Shown here: positions 57,526 through 64,000 of the stretch, in pieces | Position numbering within the stretch: position 1 is the stretch's first letter | How the letters are laid out: each line of letters starts with the position of its first letter | NCBI GenBank assembly: GCA_045806965.1 | Contig: JBJMIG010000066.1 | Coordinates: forward strand, 77,585-141,584 | Length of the DNA stretch: 64,000 nt | Source of the DNA: DASYTH01 sp045806965 | GTDB taxonomy: Bacteria > Actinomycetota > Actinomycetes > Mycobacteriales > Pseudonocardiaceae | Direction of reading: 5' to 3' | Notes under the pieces: generated by a model | Database searches by the model: none | The model's input: only the letters and a program-made list of their open reading frames with translations | Told to the model about the DNA's origin: nothing | Made by a program: the position numbers and the translations under genes

Positions 57526-58400
57526 GGCGTGTCCCCCAACTCGGCGCCACGCTCGGCCATTTCCCGAGCCGCGTCGAGGTAACTCATGGCGCCGCGCGAG
57601 CCGGGATCGTAGGCGAGCACGGTCTGACCGAAACCGGGCGCCTCGGAAACCTTGACGCTGCGGGGGATGACCGTCTTGAGCACGGTATCGCCGAAGTGGC
57701 GACGGACCTCGGCGGTGACCTGGTCGGCGAGCTTCGTGCGGCCGTCGTACATGGTGAGCAGGATCGTGGAAACCCAGAGATTCCGGTTGAGATGACTCTG
57801 GACAAGCTCGATGTTGCTCAGCAGTTGGCTCAACCCTTCGAGGGCGTAGTACTCGCACTGGATCGGGATGAAGACCTCCTCGGCGGCCACCATGGCGTTC
57901 ACGGTGAGCAGACCCAGCGAGGGCGGGCAGTCGATGAAGACGTAATCGGGGCTGATCTTGTCCAGCGTCTCGGGCGACAGCGCTTCCTGTAGCCGGGACT
58001 CCCGGGCGCTCATCGACACCAGTTCGATCTCGGCACCGGCCAGGTCGATCGTGGCCGGCACGCAGTAGAGGTTGTCCGACTGGTCGCTGACCACCGCCGC
58101 GTCGGCCAGGGACGTTTCACCGAGGAGTGCCTCGTACACCGACGGCGTGCCGGACCGGTGGTCCACCCCCAACGCGGTACTGGCGTTGCCCTGCGGATCG
58201 AGGTCGACAACGAGCACCTTGAGCCCGTTGAGTGCCATGGCGGCGGCGAGGTTCACCGCGCTGGTCGTCTTCCCGACGCCGCCCTTCTGGTTCGCCACGG
58301 TGAGCACCCGACGGCGGCTCGGCCGGGGAAACGGGTCGCCCGGGTGCAGCACCCGAGTGGCCCGCTCCGCCTCGTCGGCGATGGGGGTCCAGCCCGTCAT
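57522..58400 (-). CDS. parA: chromosome-partitioning ATPase ParA
   Basis: Deviant-Walker ATPase that moves ParB-parS complexes. The 292-residue protein has NQKGGVGKTTSAVNLAAAMA (deviant Walker A, about 37-56), VVDLDPQGNASTALG and DYVFIDCPPSLGLLTVNAM. The first ~30 residues are a basic, variable extension, as in other actinobacterial ParA (Soj) proteins. ATG at 58400 is chosen; a parS-like site and a palindrome lie 26-52 nt upstream, so ParB may affect its expression. Confidence 0.96.
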   Translation of the reverse strand: MTGWTPIADEAERATRVLHPGDPFPRPSRRRVLTVANQKGGVGKTTSAVNLAAAMALNGLKVLVVDLDPQGNASTALGVDHRSGTPSVYEALLGETSLADAAVVSDQSDNLYCVPATIDLAGAEIELVSMSARESRLQEALSPETLDKISPDYVFIDCPPSLGLLTVNAMVAAEEVFIPIQCEYYALEGLSQLLSNIELVQSHLNRNLWVSTILLTMYDGRTKLADQVTAEVRRHFGDTVLKTVIPRSVKVSEAPGFGQTVLAYDPGSRGAMSYLDAAREMAERGAELGDTP

Positions 58401-58425
58401 CGGCTCACGCCCCTGCCGGCCGAGT

Positions 58426-58437
58426 GCTCCATGGAGC
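58426..58437. promoter_or_regulatory. 12-bp palindrome next to parS
   Basis: GCTCCATGGAGC is a perfect palindrome abutting the parS-like site upstream of parA. It may be an operator or simply fortuitous. Confidence 0.35.
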
Positions 58438-58452
58438 GTTCCACGTGAAACA
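58437..58452. promoter_or_regulatory. parS: parS site between rsmG and parA
   Basis: GTTCCACGTGAAACA (58438-58452) matches the consensus GTTTCACGTGAAACA at all but one position. Location in the parA upstream gap near the origin is typical. Confidence 0.85.
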
Positions 58453-58458
58453 TCGTTG

Positions 58459-59124
58459 CTACCGGTCCTTCCTCATTCGCCGGGCGCGGTGCTCGACCAC
58501 TCGGTCAACCACCACGGCCGTCGCCGGATCGCTCAGCATCTCCACTCCGCAGGTCTCCACTCGTGGCTCGCCGCCGCCGGCCCGAGCCACCGCGGCCCGG
58601 TCGCGGGCAATCTCGTCTGGCGCGGTCGCGCCTTTGAGCGCGACCAGTGAGCCACCGGGTCGCAACAGCGGCAGGCCCCACTCACACAGCCTCGCCAACG
58701 GAGCGACCGCCCTCGCCACGACGACATCAGAACCGCCGAGTCGCTGCTTGACGGCCACTTCCTCGGCTCGGCCGCGGACCACGGTCACGTTCAGGCCGAG
58801 CCTCGCCGCGACTTGCTCGAGCCATTCAACCCTACGAGCCATTGGCTCCAGAAGGGTGATCCGGAGATCGGGTCGCACGATGGCGAGCGGGATCCCGGGC
58901 AGTCCGGCGCCGGAGCCCAGATCCACCACTCGAGCCGACTGCGGGACCAGGCCGGCCACCACCGCAGAGTTGAGCAGGTGCCGATCCCAGAGCCGATCGA
59001 CCTCGCGCGGCCCGATCAGACCACGCTGCACGCCATGTTCGGCGAGCAGCTCCGCGAACTCGATGGCGCGCGGCAGACCAGAACCGAACACCGCCTCCGC
59101 GGCCGCCGGAGCCACCATCGTCAT
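58459..59124 (-). CDS. rsmG: 16S rRNA (guanine(527)-N(7))-methyltransferase
   Basis: RsmG (GidB) methylates N7 of G527 in 16S rRNA; its loss gives low-level streptomycin resistance. The 221-residue protein has DRHLLNSAVV near 45, the SAM motif VVDLGSGAGLPGIPLAI near 65 and ARAVAPLARLCEWGLPLL near 128. I chose ATG at 59124 with AGGTAGGA upstream; ATG at 59118 (M-V-A-P-A) aligns best with mycobacterial GidB. A further in-frame GTG at 59148 lies inside a parS site and is unlikely. Confidence 0.93.
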   Translation of the reverse strand: MTMVAPAAAEAVFGSGLPRAIEFAELLAEHGVQRGLIGPREVDRLWDRHLLNSAVVAGLVPQSARVVDLGSGAGLPGIPLAIVRPDLRITLLEPMARRVEWLEQVAARLGLNVTVVRGRAEEVAVKQRLGGSDVVVARAVAPLARLCEWGLPLLRPGGSLVALKGATAPDEIARDRAAVARAGGGEPRVETCGVEMLSDPATAVVVDRVVEHRARRMRKDR

Positions 59125-59140
59125 GCGTCCTACCTGTCCG

Positions 59141-59156
59141 AGTTTCACGTGAAACC
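59141..59156. promoter_or_regulatory. parS: parS site upstream of rsmG
   Basis: GTTTCACGTGAAAC (59142-59155) is a perfect 14-bp ParB site just upstream of the rsmG start, between rsmG and jag. Confidence 0.92.
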
Positions 59157-59196
59157 ACGATCGCGCTCATTGTTCCTGATCGCCGAAAACGCAAGA

Positions 59197-59220
59197 CGCG
59201 GCCCGCCGAAGCGAGCCGCG
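59197..59220 (-). terminator. terminator of the rpmH-jag operon
   Basis: In the minus transcript CGCGGCTCGC and GCGGGCCGCG form a 10-bp stem (one U-G pair) closed by a TTCG tetraloop. It begins about 20 nt after the jag stop and is followed by TCTTGCGTTTTC. Confidence 0.7.
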
Positions 59221-59239
59221 CCTTGGCACGAACGAGTCG

Positions 59240-59800
59240 TCAGTCTTGCGGGAACACCACCACCCGACGACGGGGATCCTCGCCTTCGCTCTCGCTGTGC
59301 ACTCCCTTGACCGCGGCCACGGCATCGTGCACAACCTTGCGCTCGAACGGGGTCATCGGCTGGAGCCGAGCACGCTCGCCACTGGCCAACACCTTCTCCG
59401 CGGTGGCCGTACCCAGCTCGCTCAACTCCCGCCGGCGCTCTGCTCGCCAACCCGCGATGTCGAGCATCAACCGGCTCCGTGCGCCGGTCTCTTGCTGCAC
59501 CGCCAGCCGGGTCAACTCCTGGATCGCCTCAAGCACGTTGCCTCGAGGCCCAACCAGCTTCTCCAGATCCTCGCCGCCGTCGATGCTCACCACCGCTCGG
59601 CCCGCCTCGACATCGAGATCAATGTCTCCGTCGTAGTCGAGTAGATCGAGCAGCCGTTCGAGGTAGTCACCGGCGATGTCGCCCTCATGAACCAGAAGGT
59701 CCTCGCTCGCCCCGGGGGAGTCCTCCTCGTCCTGCTCCAGGTCGACCTCGCCGTTCACGGCCTCCAGCTCGACGTCCGACTCTTGCACCGTTTCCGGCAC
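59240..59800 (-). CDS. jag: Jag family RNA-binding protein (KH-R3H)
   Basis: A 186-residue SpoIIIJ-associated protein. A very acidic N-terminus (about 1-45) is followed by a KH domain with KLVGPRGNVLEAIQELTRLAVQ (about 85-106) and an R3H domain with PMTPFERKVVHDAVAAVKGVHSESEGEDPRRRVVV (about 150-184). It binds RNA and acts with YidC in many bacteria. I chose GTG at 59800 with GGAGAGGAG 6 nt upstream; a TTG at 59830 overlapping the yidC stop is possible but less likely. Confidence 0.9.
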   Translation of the reverse strand: MPETVQESDVELEAVNGEVDLEQDEEDSPGASEDLLVHEGDIAGDYLERLLDLLDYDGDIDLDVEAGRAVVSIDGGEDLEKLVGPRGNVLEAIQELTRLAVQQETGARSRLMLDIAGWRAERRRELSELGTATAEKVLASGERARLQPMTPFERKVVHDAVAAVKGVHSESEGEDPRRRVVVFPQD

Positions 59801-59826
59801 CGCTGTCTCCTCTCCAGGTCGACGCC

Positions 59827-61035
59827 TCAACGGTCCTTTCGACCTGACTTCTTGCTACGGGATCGGTCTGAGATCAGACCGGGAATCTCGGTACCCCCAT
59901 CGGGGGCCGGCTTGGCGCTCGCCGGCGTCCGGTTGGTCGCCGGCTTCTTGGCCGGCGTGTTCTTCGTTGATGTGTTCTTGGCCGGTGTGTTCTTGGTCGG
60001 CGTCGTCTTGGGGGGCGTGGTCTTCGCCTTCACATCGCGCGGGGGCGTGGCGCCGTTCGTCGATCCATCCACCGCCTCGGCGTCGCTGACCGGGTTGTCG
60101 GCATCAACGGAGCCATCACCGGAGCCATCACTGGCAGCCGTGACATCGACCGGACGCTTCCTGCCCTGGCCGGGCTTCTGGCCAGGCCGGGGGGCGGTGG
60201 GCCGCTGACCCGGCTTCGGACCGAGCGCGGCGCGCTTCTCGGCGTCGGCGGCCTTCTTCTCCGCTTCCTCGCGGTCGATCCGCCGGTAGACCACGCGCTG
60301 CTGCATCAGCGTCCAGGAGTTGTTGGCCAACCAGTACAGCAACAGGCCGATGGGGAAGAAGAAACCGAACACCAGCACCCCGAGCGGGAACAGGTACAGC
60401 GTGACCTTGTTCATGATCGCGGTCTGGGCGGTGGCCGACTCCGGGTTCTGCCGCTCCACCGAGTGGCGCGCGGTCAGGTGGGTCAGCACGCTGGCGAGGA
60501 TCATCAACGGGATCGACACCAGGATTACCGCCGTCCGCGACGCACCGAACGAGGCGAGCACCTGAGCCGGCTGCGCGATGAAGTTGGACAGCTTGGCGCC
60601 GAACAGGCTGGCGCTGGTGTAGGACGCGACCCCGTGCGCGTCGAAGAAGTAGTTCTCCGTATGACCCGGCACGAAGGACCGCAGCACGTGATACAGGCCG
60701 ATGAACACCGGAATCTGGATCAACATCGGCAGGCAGCCGCCGAGCGGGCTGAAGCCATGCTCGCGCTGCAACTTCTGCATCTCGGCCGCTTGCTTCTGCC
60801 GGTCGTTCGCGTACTTCTTCTGGATCTTCTTGATCTCCGGCGCGAACTGCTGCATCTGCCGCATCGAGCGGACCTGCTTCACGAACGGCTTGAACATGAT
60901 CGCGCGCAGGGTGAAGACCAGGAACATGATGCCGAGCGCCCAGGCGATGCCGCTGGCCTCGCCGAACACGTGTCCGAAGACCCAATGCCAGCACCAGAGA
61001 ATGAAGGACACCGGGTAATAGATGAAGTCGAGCAC
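59827..61035 (-). CDS. yidC: membrane protein insertase YidC
   Basis: YidC/Oxa1 insertase that integrates membrane proteins alone or with Sec. The 402-residue protein begins LDFIYYPVSFILWCWHWVFGH and has five core helices. FKPFVKQVRSMRQMQQFAPEIKKIQKKYANDRQKQAAEMQKLQREHGFSPLGGCLPMLIQIPVF is the conserved coiled C1 loop with the hydrophilic-groove Arg before it. A long Lys/Thr/Pro-rich, low-complexity cytoplasmic tail (about 285-402, with KTTPTKNTPAKNT-type repeats) may touch the ribosome. GTG at 61035 has GAGGAG 8 nt upstream. It overlaps no neighbour and follows yidD by 4 nt. Confidence 0.95.
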   Translation of the reverse strand: MLDFIYYPVSFILWCWHWVFGHVFGEASGIAWALGIMFLVFTLRAIMFKPFVKQVRSMRQMQQFAPEIKKIQKKYANDRQKQAAEMQKLQREHGFSPLGGCLPMLIQIPVFIGLYHVLRSFVPGHTENYFFDAHGVASYTSASLFGAKLSNFIAQPAQVLASFGASRTAVILVSIPLMILASVLTHLTARHSVERQNPESATAQTAIMNKVTLYLFPLGVLVFGFFFPIGLLLYWLANNSWTLMQQRVVYRRIDREEAEKKAADAEKRAALGPKPGQRPTAPRPGQKPGQGRKRPVDVTAASDGSGDGSVDADNPVSDAEAVDGSTNGATPPRDVKAKTTPPKTTPTKNTPAKNTSTKNTPAKKPATNRTPASAKPAPDGGTEIPGLISDRSRSKKSGRKDR

Positions 61036-61039
61036 GGAG

Positions 61040-61435
61040 CTACTCCTCGGCGGCGAACGGGTGGGCCGGGTTCGCTGTACCCGGCTCATCGGGACGATTG
61101 CGGGTGCGCCGCGGCGGCACGGGATCCCAACCCCCAGGGTGCCAGGGGCCGCAGCGCAGCAGCCGGCGCGCGGTCAACCAGCTACCGCGAAGCGCACCGT
61201 GGGTGGTCAGGGCCTCGAGCGCGTACGCGCTACAGCTCGGCTCGAATCGACAACTCGGCGGCAGGACCGGGGATATCCAGGTGCGGTAGAACTGAACCGC
61301 GTGCAACAGCAGCCAGGCGACCGGTCCGGGCCGGACGGCAGCCTCGGTGCACCGCCGATGGTCGTGCCCCATCTGTTCAACGGTCCCCGACCCGCTCACA
61401 GCAGTGTTCGACAGCTCGCTCGCAAGCTCGCTCAC
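61040..61435 (-). CDS. yidD: membrane protein insertion efficiency factor YidD
   Basis: A small protein (131 residues) with the YidD signature FYRTWISPVLPPSCRFEPSCSAYALEALTTHGALRGSWLTARRLLRCGPWHPGGWDPVP (about 50-107), including the three conserved Cys residues. An extra ~38-residue N-terminal extension and a Pro-rich tail flank it. GTG at 61435 overlaps the rnpA stop by 4 nt (GTGA); an internal start nearer the signature is possible. It aids YidC-dependent insertion. Confidence 0.92.
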   Translation of the reverse strand: MSELASELSNTAVSGSGTVEQMGHDHRRCTEAAVRPGPVAWLLLHAVQFYRTWISPVLPPSCRFEPSCSAYALEALTTHGALRGSWLTARRLLRCGPWHPGGWDPVPPRRTRNRPDEPGTANPAHPFAAEE

Positions 61436-61812
61436 AACACCACACCGCCATCGTTGTTCGCCGTCAGCCGCAGCCGGCGCAGCGCGGCATCGAAGTCCTG
61501 CCGGAACTCGGCGCTGGAAGCCTCGGCCGCCGAGGGCAGCGCCCGTACGATCAACGAGCTACCCGGGGGCAGAGTTCCGAGCCGATCCGCGACGACATGC
61601 CGCAGCCGCCGGGACACCCGGTGGCGGATTACCGAGTTGCCCACCGCCTTGCTCACCACCAGGCCCACGCGCGGGCTTGCTCCGATTCGTTCCGACGAGC
61701 CGACCGGGACCAGCGCGTGCACCACGATTCGCGGCCCTCCCGCGCGACGACCCTGCCGGGTCACCAGGCGGAAGTCCGCGCTGCGGGTCAACCGCGCGGC
61801 CGCGGGAAGCAC
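61432..61812 (-). CDS. rnpA: ribonuclease P protein component
   Basis: Protein subunit of RNase P, which trims tRNA 5' leaders. The 126-residue protein starts LPAAARLTRSADFRLVTRQGRRAGG and has the RNR motif variant VGLVVSKAVGNSVIRHRVSRRLRHVV (about 48-75). It lies 21 nt after rpmH and is coupled to yidD by GTGA. Confidence 0.95.
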   Translation of the reverse strand: MLPAAARLTRSADFRLVTRQGRRAGGPRIVVHALVPVGSSERIGASPRVGLVVSKAVGNSVIRHRVSRRLRHVVADRLGTLPPGSSLIVRALPSAAEASSAEFRQDFDAALRRLRLTANNDGGVVL

Positions 61813-61833
61813 TGCCGTCCCAGGGTCATGCGG

Positions 61834-61971
61834 TCAGGCCGACAGCTCCGAGCGACCCTTGCGCCGACGGGCAGCGAGGATGGCACGGCCGGCCCTGGTC
61901 CGCATGCGCAGGCGGAAACCATGGGTCTTCGCGCGGCGGCGATTGTTCGGCTGGAAAGTGCGCTTGCTCAC
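61834..61971 (-). CDS. rpmH: 50S ribosomal protein L34
   Basis: A 45-residue very basic protein. GTG at 61971 gives MSKRTFQPNNRRRAKTHGFR, the L34 signature, and it ends RSELSA. First gene of the leftward rpmH-rnpA-yidD-yidC-jag unit, divergent from dnaA. Confidence 0.97.
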   Translation of the reverse strand: MSKRTFQPNNRRRAKTHGFRLRMRTRAGRAILAARRRKGRSELSA

Positions 61972-62523
61972 GGTCTGATCTCCCCGATGCTGGCTAACCA
62001 AGCTGTTCGTCAGTTAGATGTCGGTCAGTCTGTTGTCTGCTCGCGGCTGCCGGTAGACGGGCACACGAAACATGCCCACCGCACACGGGGGACCTTATGA
62101 GGTTACGCACCCACTCGGCGGCGGCCAAATCCGGGTCGGCCCCGGTGTGCCGACGGGCCGGCCGGGACACACGGCTCGGTGACGCCGCGCGACACGCCGT
62201 CGTCATTCGGGTGTTTGCCTACTAACACGTCTTGTGGCATGGGCCCGCGCTTGTTAGCGTGCGGGCTCTTGGTTGGCCACATGGGAGTGGGAGTCCCTGC
62301 TGCGCAACTGAAGTAGGTTGAACCTCCGCCGCCTCCGCAGGTTCGCCCGCACTTTCGTGCACAGTTGTGGACAACCCTGTGGATGCCGAGTGGCATCTCC
62401 GATCGTGCGCGCTGACACTGGAGGCCCTACATGGTGCGACTCGCCGCGGGGGTGGGTCCGCGGGGGCATGCCCGAGCACGGGGCCGGCGACTTTGGGTCG
62501 ACCGGGGGGAGGGGAGCCACTAG
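61972..62523. other. rpmH-dnaA intergenic region
   Basis: This 552-nt gene-free region separates the divergent rpmH and dnaA genes and must hold both promoters. It contains a near-consensus DnaA box (62366-62374), a weaker CTGTGGATG 12 nt further on, and a GC hairpin around 62243-62266 (GCCCGC/GCGGGC arms) followed by TCTTGG. The dense box cluster of a full oriC is not here; in this group it usually lies between dnaA and dnaN, beyond the window. Confidence 0.7.
62366..62374 (-). promoter_or_regulatory. DnaA box upstream of dnaA
   Basis: TGTGGACAA on the + strand is a perfect match to TTGTCCACA on the minus strand, about 150 nt before the dnaA start. It suggests DnaA autoregulation. Confidence 0.75.
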
Positions 62524-64000
62524 GTGTCCGATCATCAACTCAACCTTGGCGTGGTCTGGGAACAGGTCGTGCGCGAGCTGTCCGCGGGCACGTTGTCCCC
62601 GCAACAACGCGCCTGGATGCGGGTGACCAGACCGATCGGACTCCTGGACGGCACCGCACTGCTGGCCGCGCCGAGCGACTTCGCGAAGGACGCGATCGAA
62701 CGGGCCTTGCGCGAACCGATCACCGAGGCGCTGTCCCGCCGGCTCGGCCGCCCGGTTTCCTTGGCGGTCAAGGTGGAGCCGGTCGCCCCGCCGCTCGCCG
62801 CCGGCCCACGCACCAACGGCAACGGCGGAGTGCACGATCCGGCGCCGGTCGGCGCCGGCATGGAGGTACCGGAAGCCGCGCCCGGCCAGCAGCTCGTCAT
62901 CGGACCGGACGGCGAGGTCGACCCGGACGGCGAAGAGGTGGACGAGGAGGGCGAGGCGCTCGCCACGGTGCACGAGATCTGGCCCACCTTCACCGGATCG
63001 CAGCGGATCAGTGGTCAGCCGTTCACCGCACCGGCCCAGCCGCAGACCTCCAAGACGCGGCTCAACGAGAAGTACACCTTCGACACGTTCGTCATCGGTG
63101 CGTCCAACCGGTTCGCGCACGCCGCCGCGGTCGCGGTGGCCGAGGCCCCCGCCCGGGCCTACAACCCGTTGTTCATCTGGGGTGAGTCCGGGCTCGGCAA
63201 GACCCACCTGCTGCACGCCGTCGGGCACTACGCGCAACGACTGTTTCCCGGCATGCGGGTGCGTTATGTGTCCACAGAGGAATTCACCAACGACTTCATC
63301 AACTCCCTGCGCGACGACCGCAAGGTGGCCTTCCAGCGCCGGTACCGGGACATCGACGTGCTACTGGTCGACGACATCCAGTTCCTTGAGGGGAAGGAAG
63401 GAACCCAGGAGGAGTTCTTCCACACCTTCAACACGTTGCACAACGCCAACAAGCAGATCGTGATCTCCTCCGATCGCCCGCCCAAGGGACTGGGCACCCT
63501 GGAAGACCGGTTACGCACCCGGTTCGAGTGGGGCTTGATCACTGATATCCAGCCGCCCGAGCTGGAAACCCGGATCGCCATCCTCCGCAAGAAGGCTGTG
63601 GGTGATCGGTTGGCCGCACCGGATGAGGTGTTGGAGTTCATCGCCGCGCGGATCGAGCGCAACATCCGCGAGTTGGAAGGAGCGCTGATCCGGGTGACGG
63701 CGTTTGCTTCGCTGAACCGGCAACCGGTCGACAACCAGCTCGCCGAGATCGTGCTCCGCGACTTGATTCCCGATGAGGCAGCGCATGAGATCGGCGCACC
63801 CAACATCATGGCGGTGACTGCGGAGTTCTTCGGCCTCACCATCGAAGACCTCTGCGGGCCGGGCAAGACCAAACACGTTGCGCAAGCTCGCCAGATCTCC
63901 ATGTACTTGTGCCGCGAGCTCACAGACCTGTCGTTACCCCGGATCGGTCAGACCTTCGGCGGCCGCGACCACACGACGGTCATGCACGCGGACCGCAAGA
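62524..64000 (+). CDS. dnaA: chromosomal replication initiator DnaA (3' end outside window)
   Basis: The first 492 codons of DnaA. Domain I (about 1-85) is followed by a long acidic domain II linker (about 90-160, rich in Asp/Glu/Pro). The AAA+ domain III has Walker A GESGLGKTH near 222, Walker B VLLVDDIQFLEGKEG near 280, and sensor motifs. Domain IV has FGLTIEDLCGPGKTKHVAQARQISMYLCRELTDLSLPRIGQTFGGRDHTTVMHA, the DnaA-box-binding signature. GTG at 62524 has GGGGAG 7-8 nt upstream. The reading frame is still open at the window edge, only a few dozen residues from the usual end. Confidence 0.98.
   Translation, partial: MSDHQLNLGVVWEQVVRELSAGTLSPQQRAWMRVTRPIGLLDGTALLAAPSDFAKDAIERALREPITEALSRRLGRPVSLAVKVEPVAPPLAAGPRTNGNGGVHDPAPVGAGMEVPEAAPGQQLVIGPDGEVDPDGEEVDEEGEALATVHEIWPTFTGSQRISGQPFTAPAQPQTSKTRLNEKYTFDTFVIGASNRFAHAAAVAVAEAPARAYNPLFIWGESGLGKTHLLHAVGHYAQRLFPGMRVRYVSTEEFTNDFINSLRDDRKVAFQRRYRDIDVLLVDDIQFLEGKEGTQEEFFHTFNTLHNANKQIVISSDRPPKGLGTLEDRLRTRFEWGLITDIQPPELETRIAILRKKAVGDRLAAPDEVLEFIAARIERNIRELEGALIRVTAFASLNRQPVDNQLAEIVLRDLIPDEAAHEIGAPNIMAVTAEFFGLTIEDLCGPGKTKHVAQARQISMYLCRELTDLSLPRIGQTFGGRDHTTVMHADRK

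Noticed and set aside
61972..62523. Complete oriC in the rpmH-dnaA gap
   Set aside because: Only one perfect DnaA box and one weak one are visible, without an AT-rich unwinding region. In related organisms the origin lies between dnaA and dnaN, outside this window.
1..64000. tRNA, rRNA, insertion sequences or phage attachment sites
   Set aside because: No cloverleaf, rRNA segment, transposase motif or direct-repeat-bounded element was recognised. Composition and synteny are uniform.

Overview
The window is about 70% G+C, has no mobile elements, CRISPR arrays or RNA genes that I can see, and carries the left flank of an actinobacterial chromosome origin. It ends inside dnaA. Gene content and order match the mycobacterial/Pseudonocardiaceae origin region: ino1-PadR-DUF5318-ponA-GT87, rpsF-ssb-rpsR-rplI-dnaB, leuS, YqgE, cca-NUDIX-DUF6049-murJ-pseudokinase-sigM-anti-sigma-trxB-trxA-cwlM, and parB-parA-rsmG-jag-yidC-yidD-rnpA-rpmH-dnaA. 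A mycelial Pseudonocardiaceae-type actinomycete is my inference. It rests on the synteny plus accessory genes such as a MacS/MacR pair and a chaplin-like surface protein.

Layout. 1-4.7 kb: ABC-2-type exporter, a hypothetical gene, trmB and an amidohydrolase. 4.7-13.9 kb: inositol-phosphate synthase with its PadR regulator, a DUF5318 zinc-ribbon gene, a class A PBP and a GT87-like membrane glycosyltransferase, which converges on the operon nfo-GT87-DUF3052. 14-18.6 kb: a secreted protein, then the ribosomal/replication cluster rpsF-ssb-rpsR-rplI, followed by dnaB behind a run of DnaA-box-like sequences. 18.6-26.4 kb: accessory region with nhaA, a PIG-L deacetylase, a GNAT, an SDR gene with a palindromic operator, a 1,018-residue chaplin-like repeat protein and its secreted neighbour. 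26.6-35.7 kb: AI-2E transporter-MacS-MacR, DUF1707, threonine degradation (tdh-kbl), ribokinase, a TetR regulator and an ECF sigma/anti-sigma pair. 35.7-43 kb: leuS with a leucine-rich leader peptide and terminator, SdpI-family, YqgE, MFS and cca. 43-53.3 kb: NUDIX to cwlM, linking envelope stress, peptidoglycan precursor flipping and thiol redox. 53.3-64 kb: GNAT, aminotransferase, D-Ala-D-Ala ligase, then parBA with parS sites and the rpmH-to-jag membrane-insertion cluster, divergent from dnaA.

Main points of interest. (1) A 12-codon leader peptide with three consecutive Leu codons, a stable hairpin and a terminator precede leuS, which looks like ribosome-mediated attenuation. (2) A giant secreted protein has 13 units of about 51 residues whose spacing matches the chaplin domain but which are nearly cysteine-free. 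(3) A structured rpsF leader sequesters the Shine-Dalgarno sequence, as expected of an S6:S18 autoregulatory element. (4) MurJ is separate from its pseudokinase/extracellular-domain partner, which is fused to it in Mycobacterium tuberculosis. (5) At least a dozen genes have a TANNNT-like -10 only 6-8 nt before the start codon, implying widespread leaderless transcripts.
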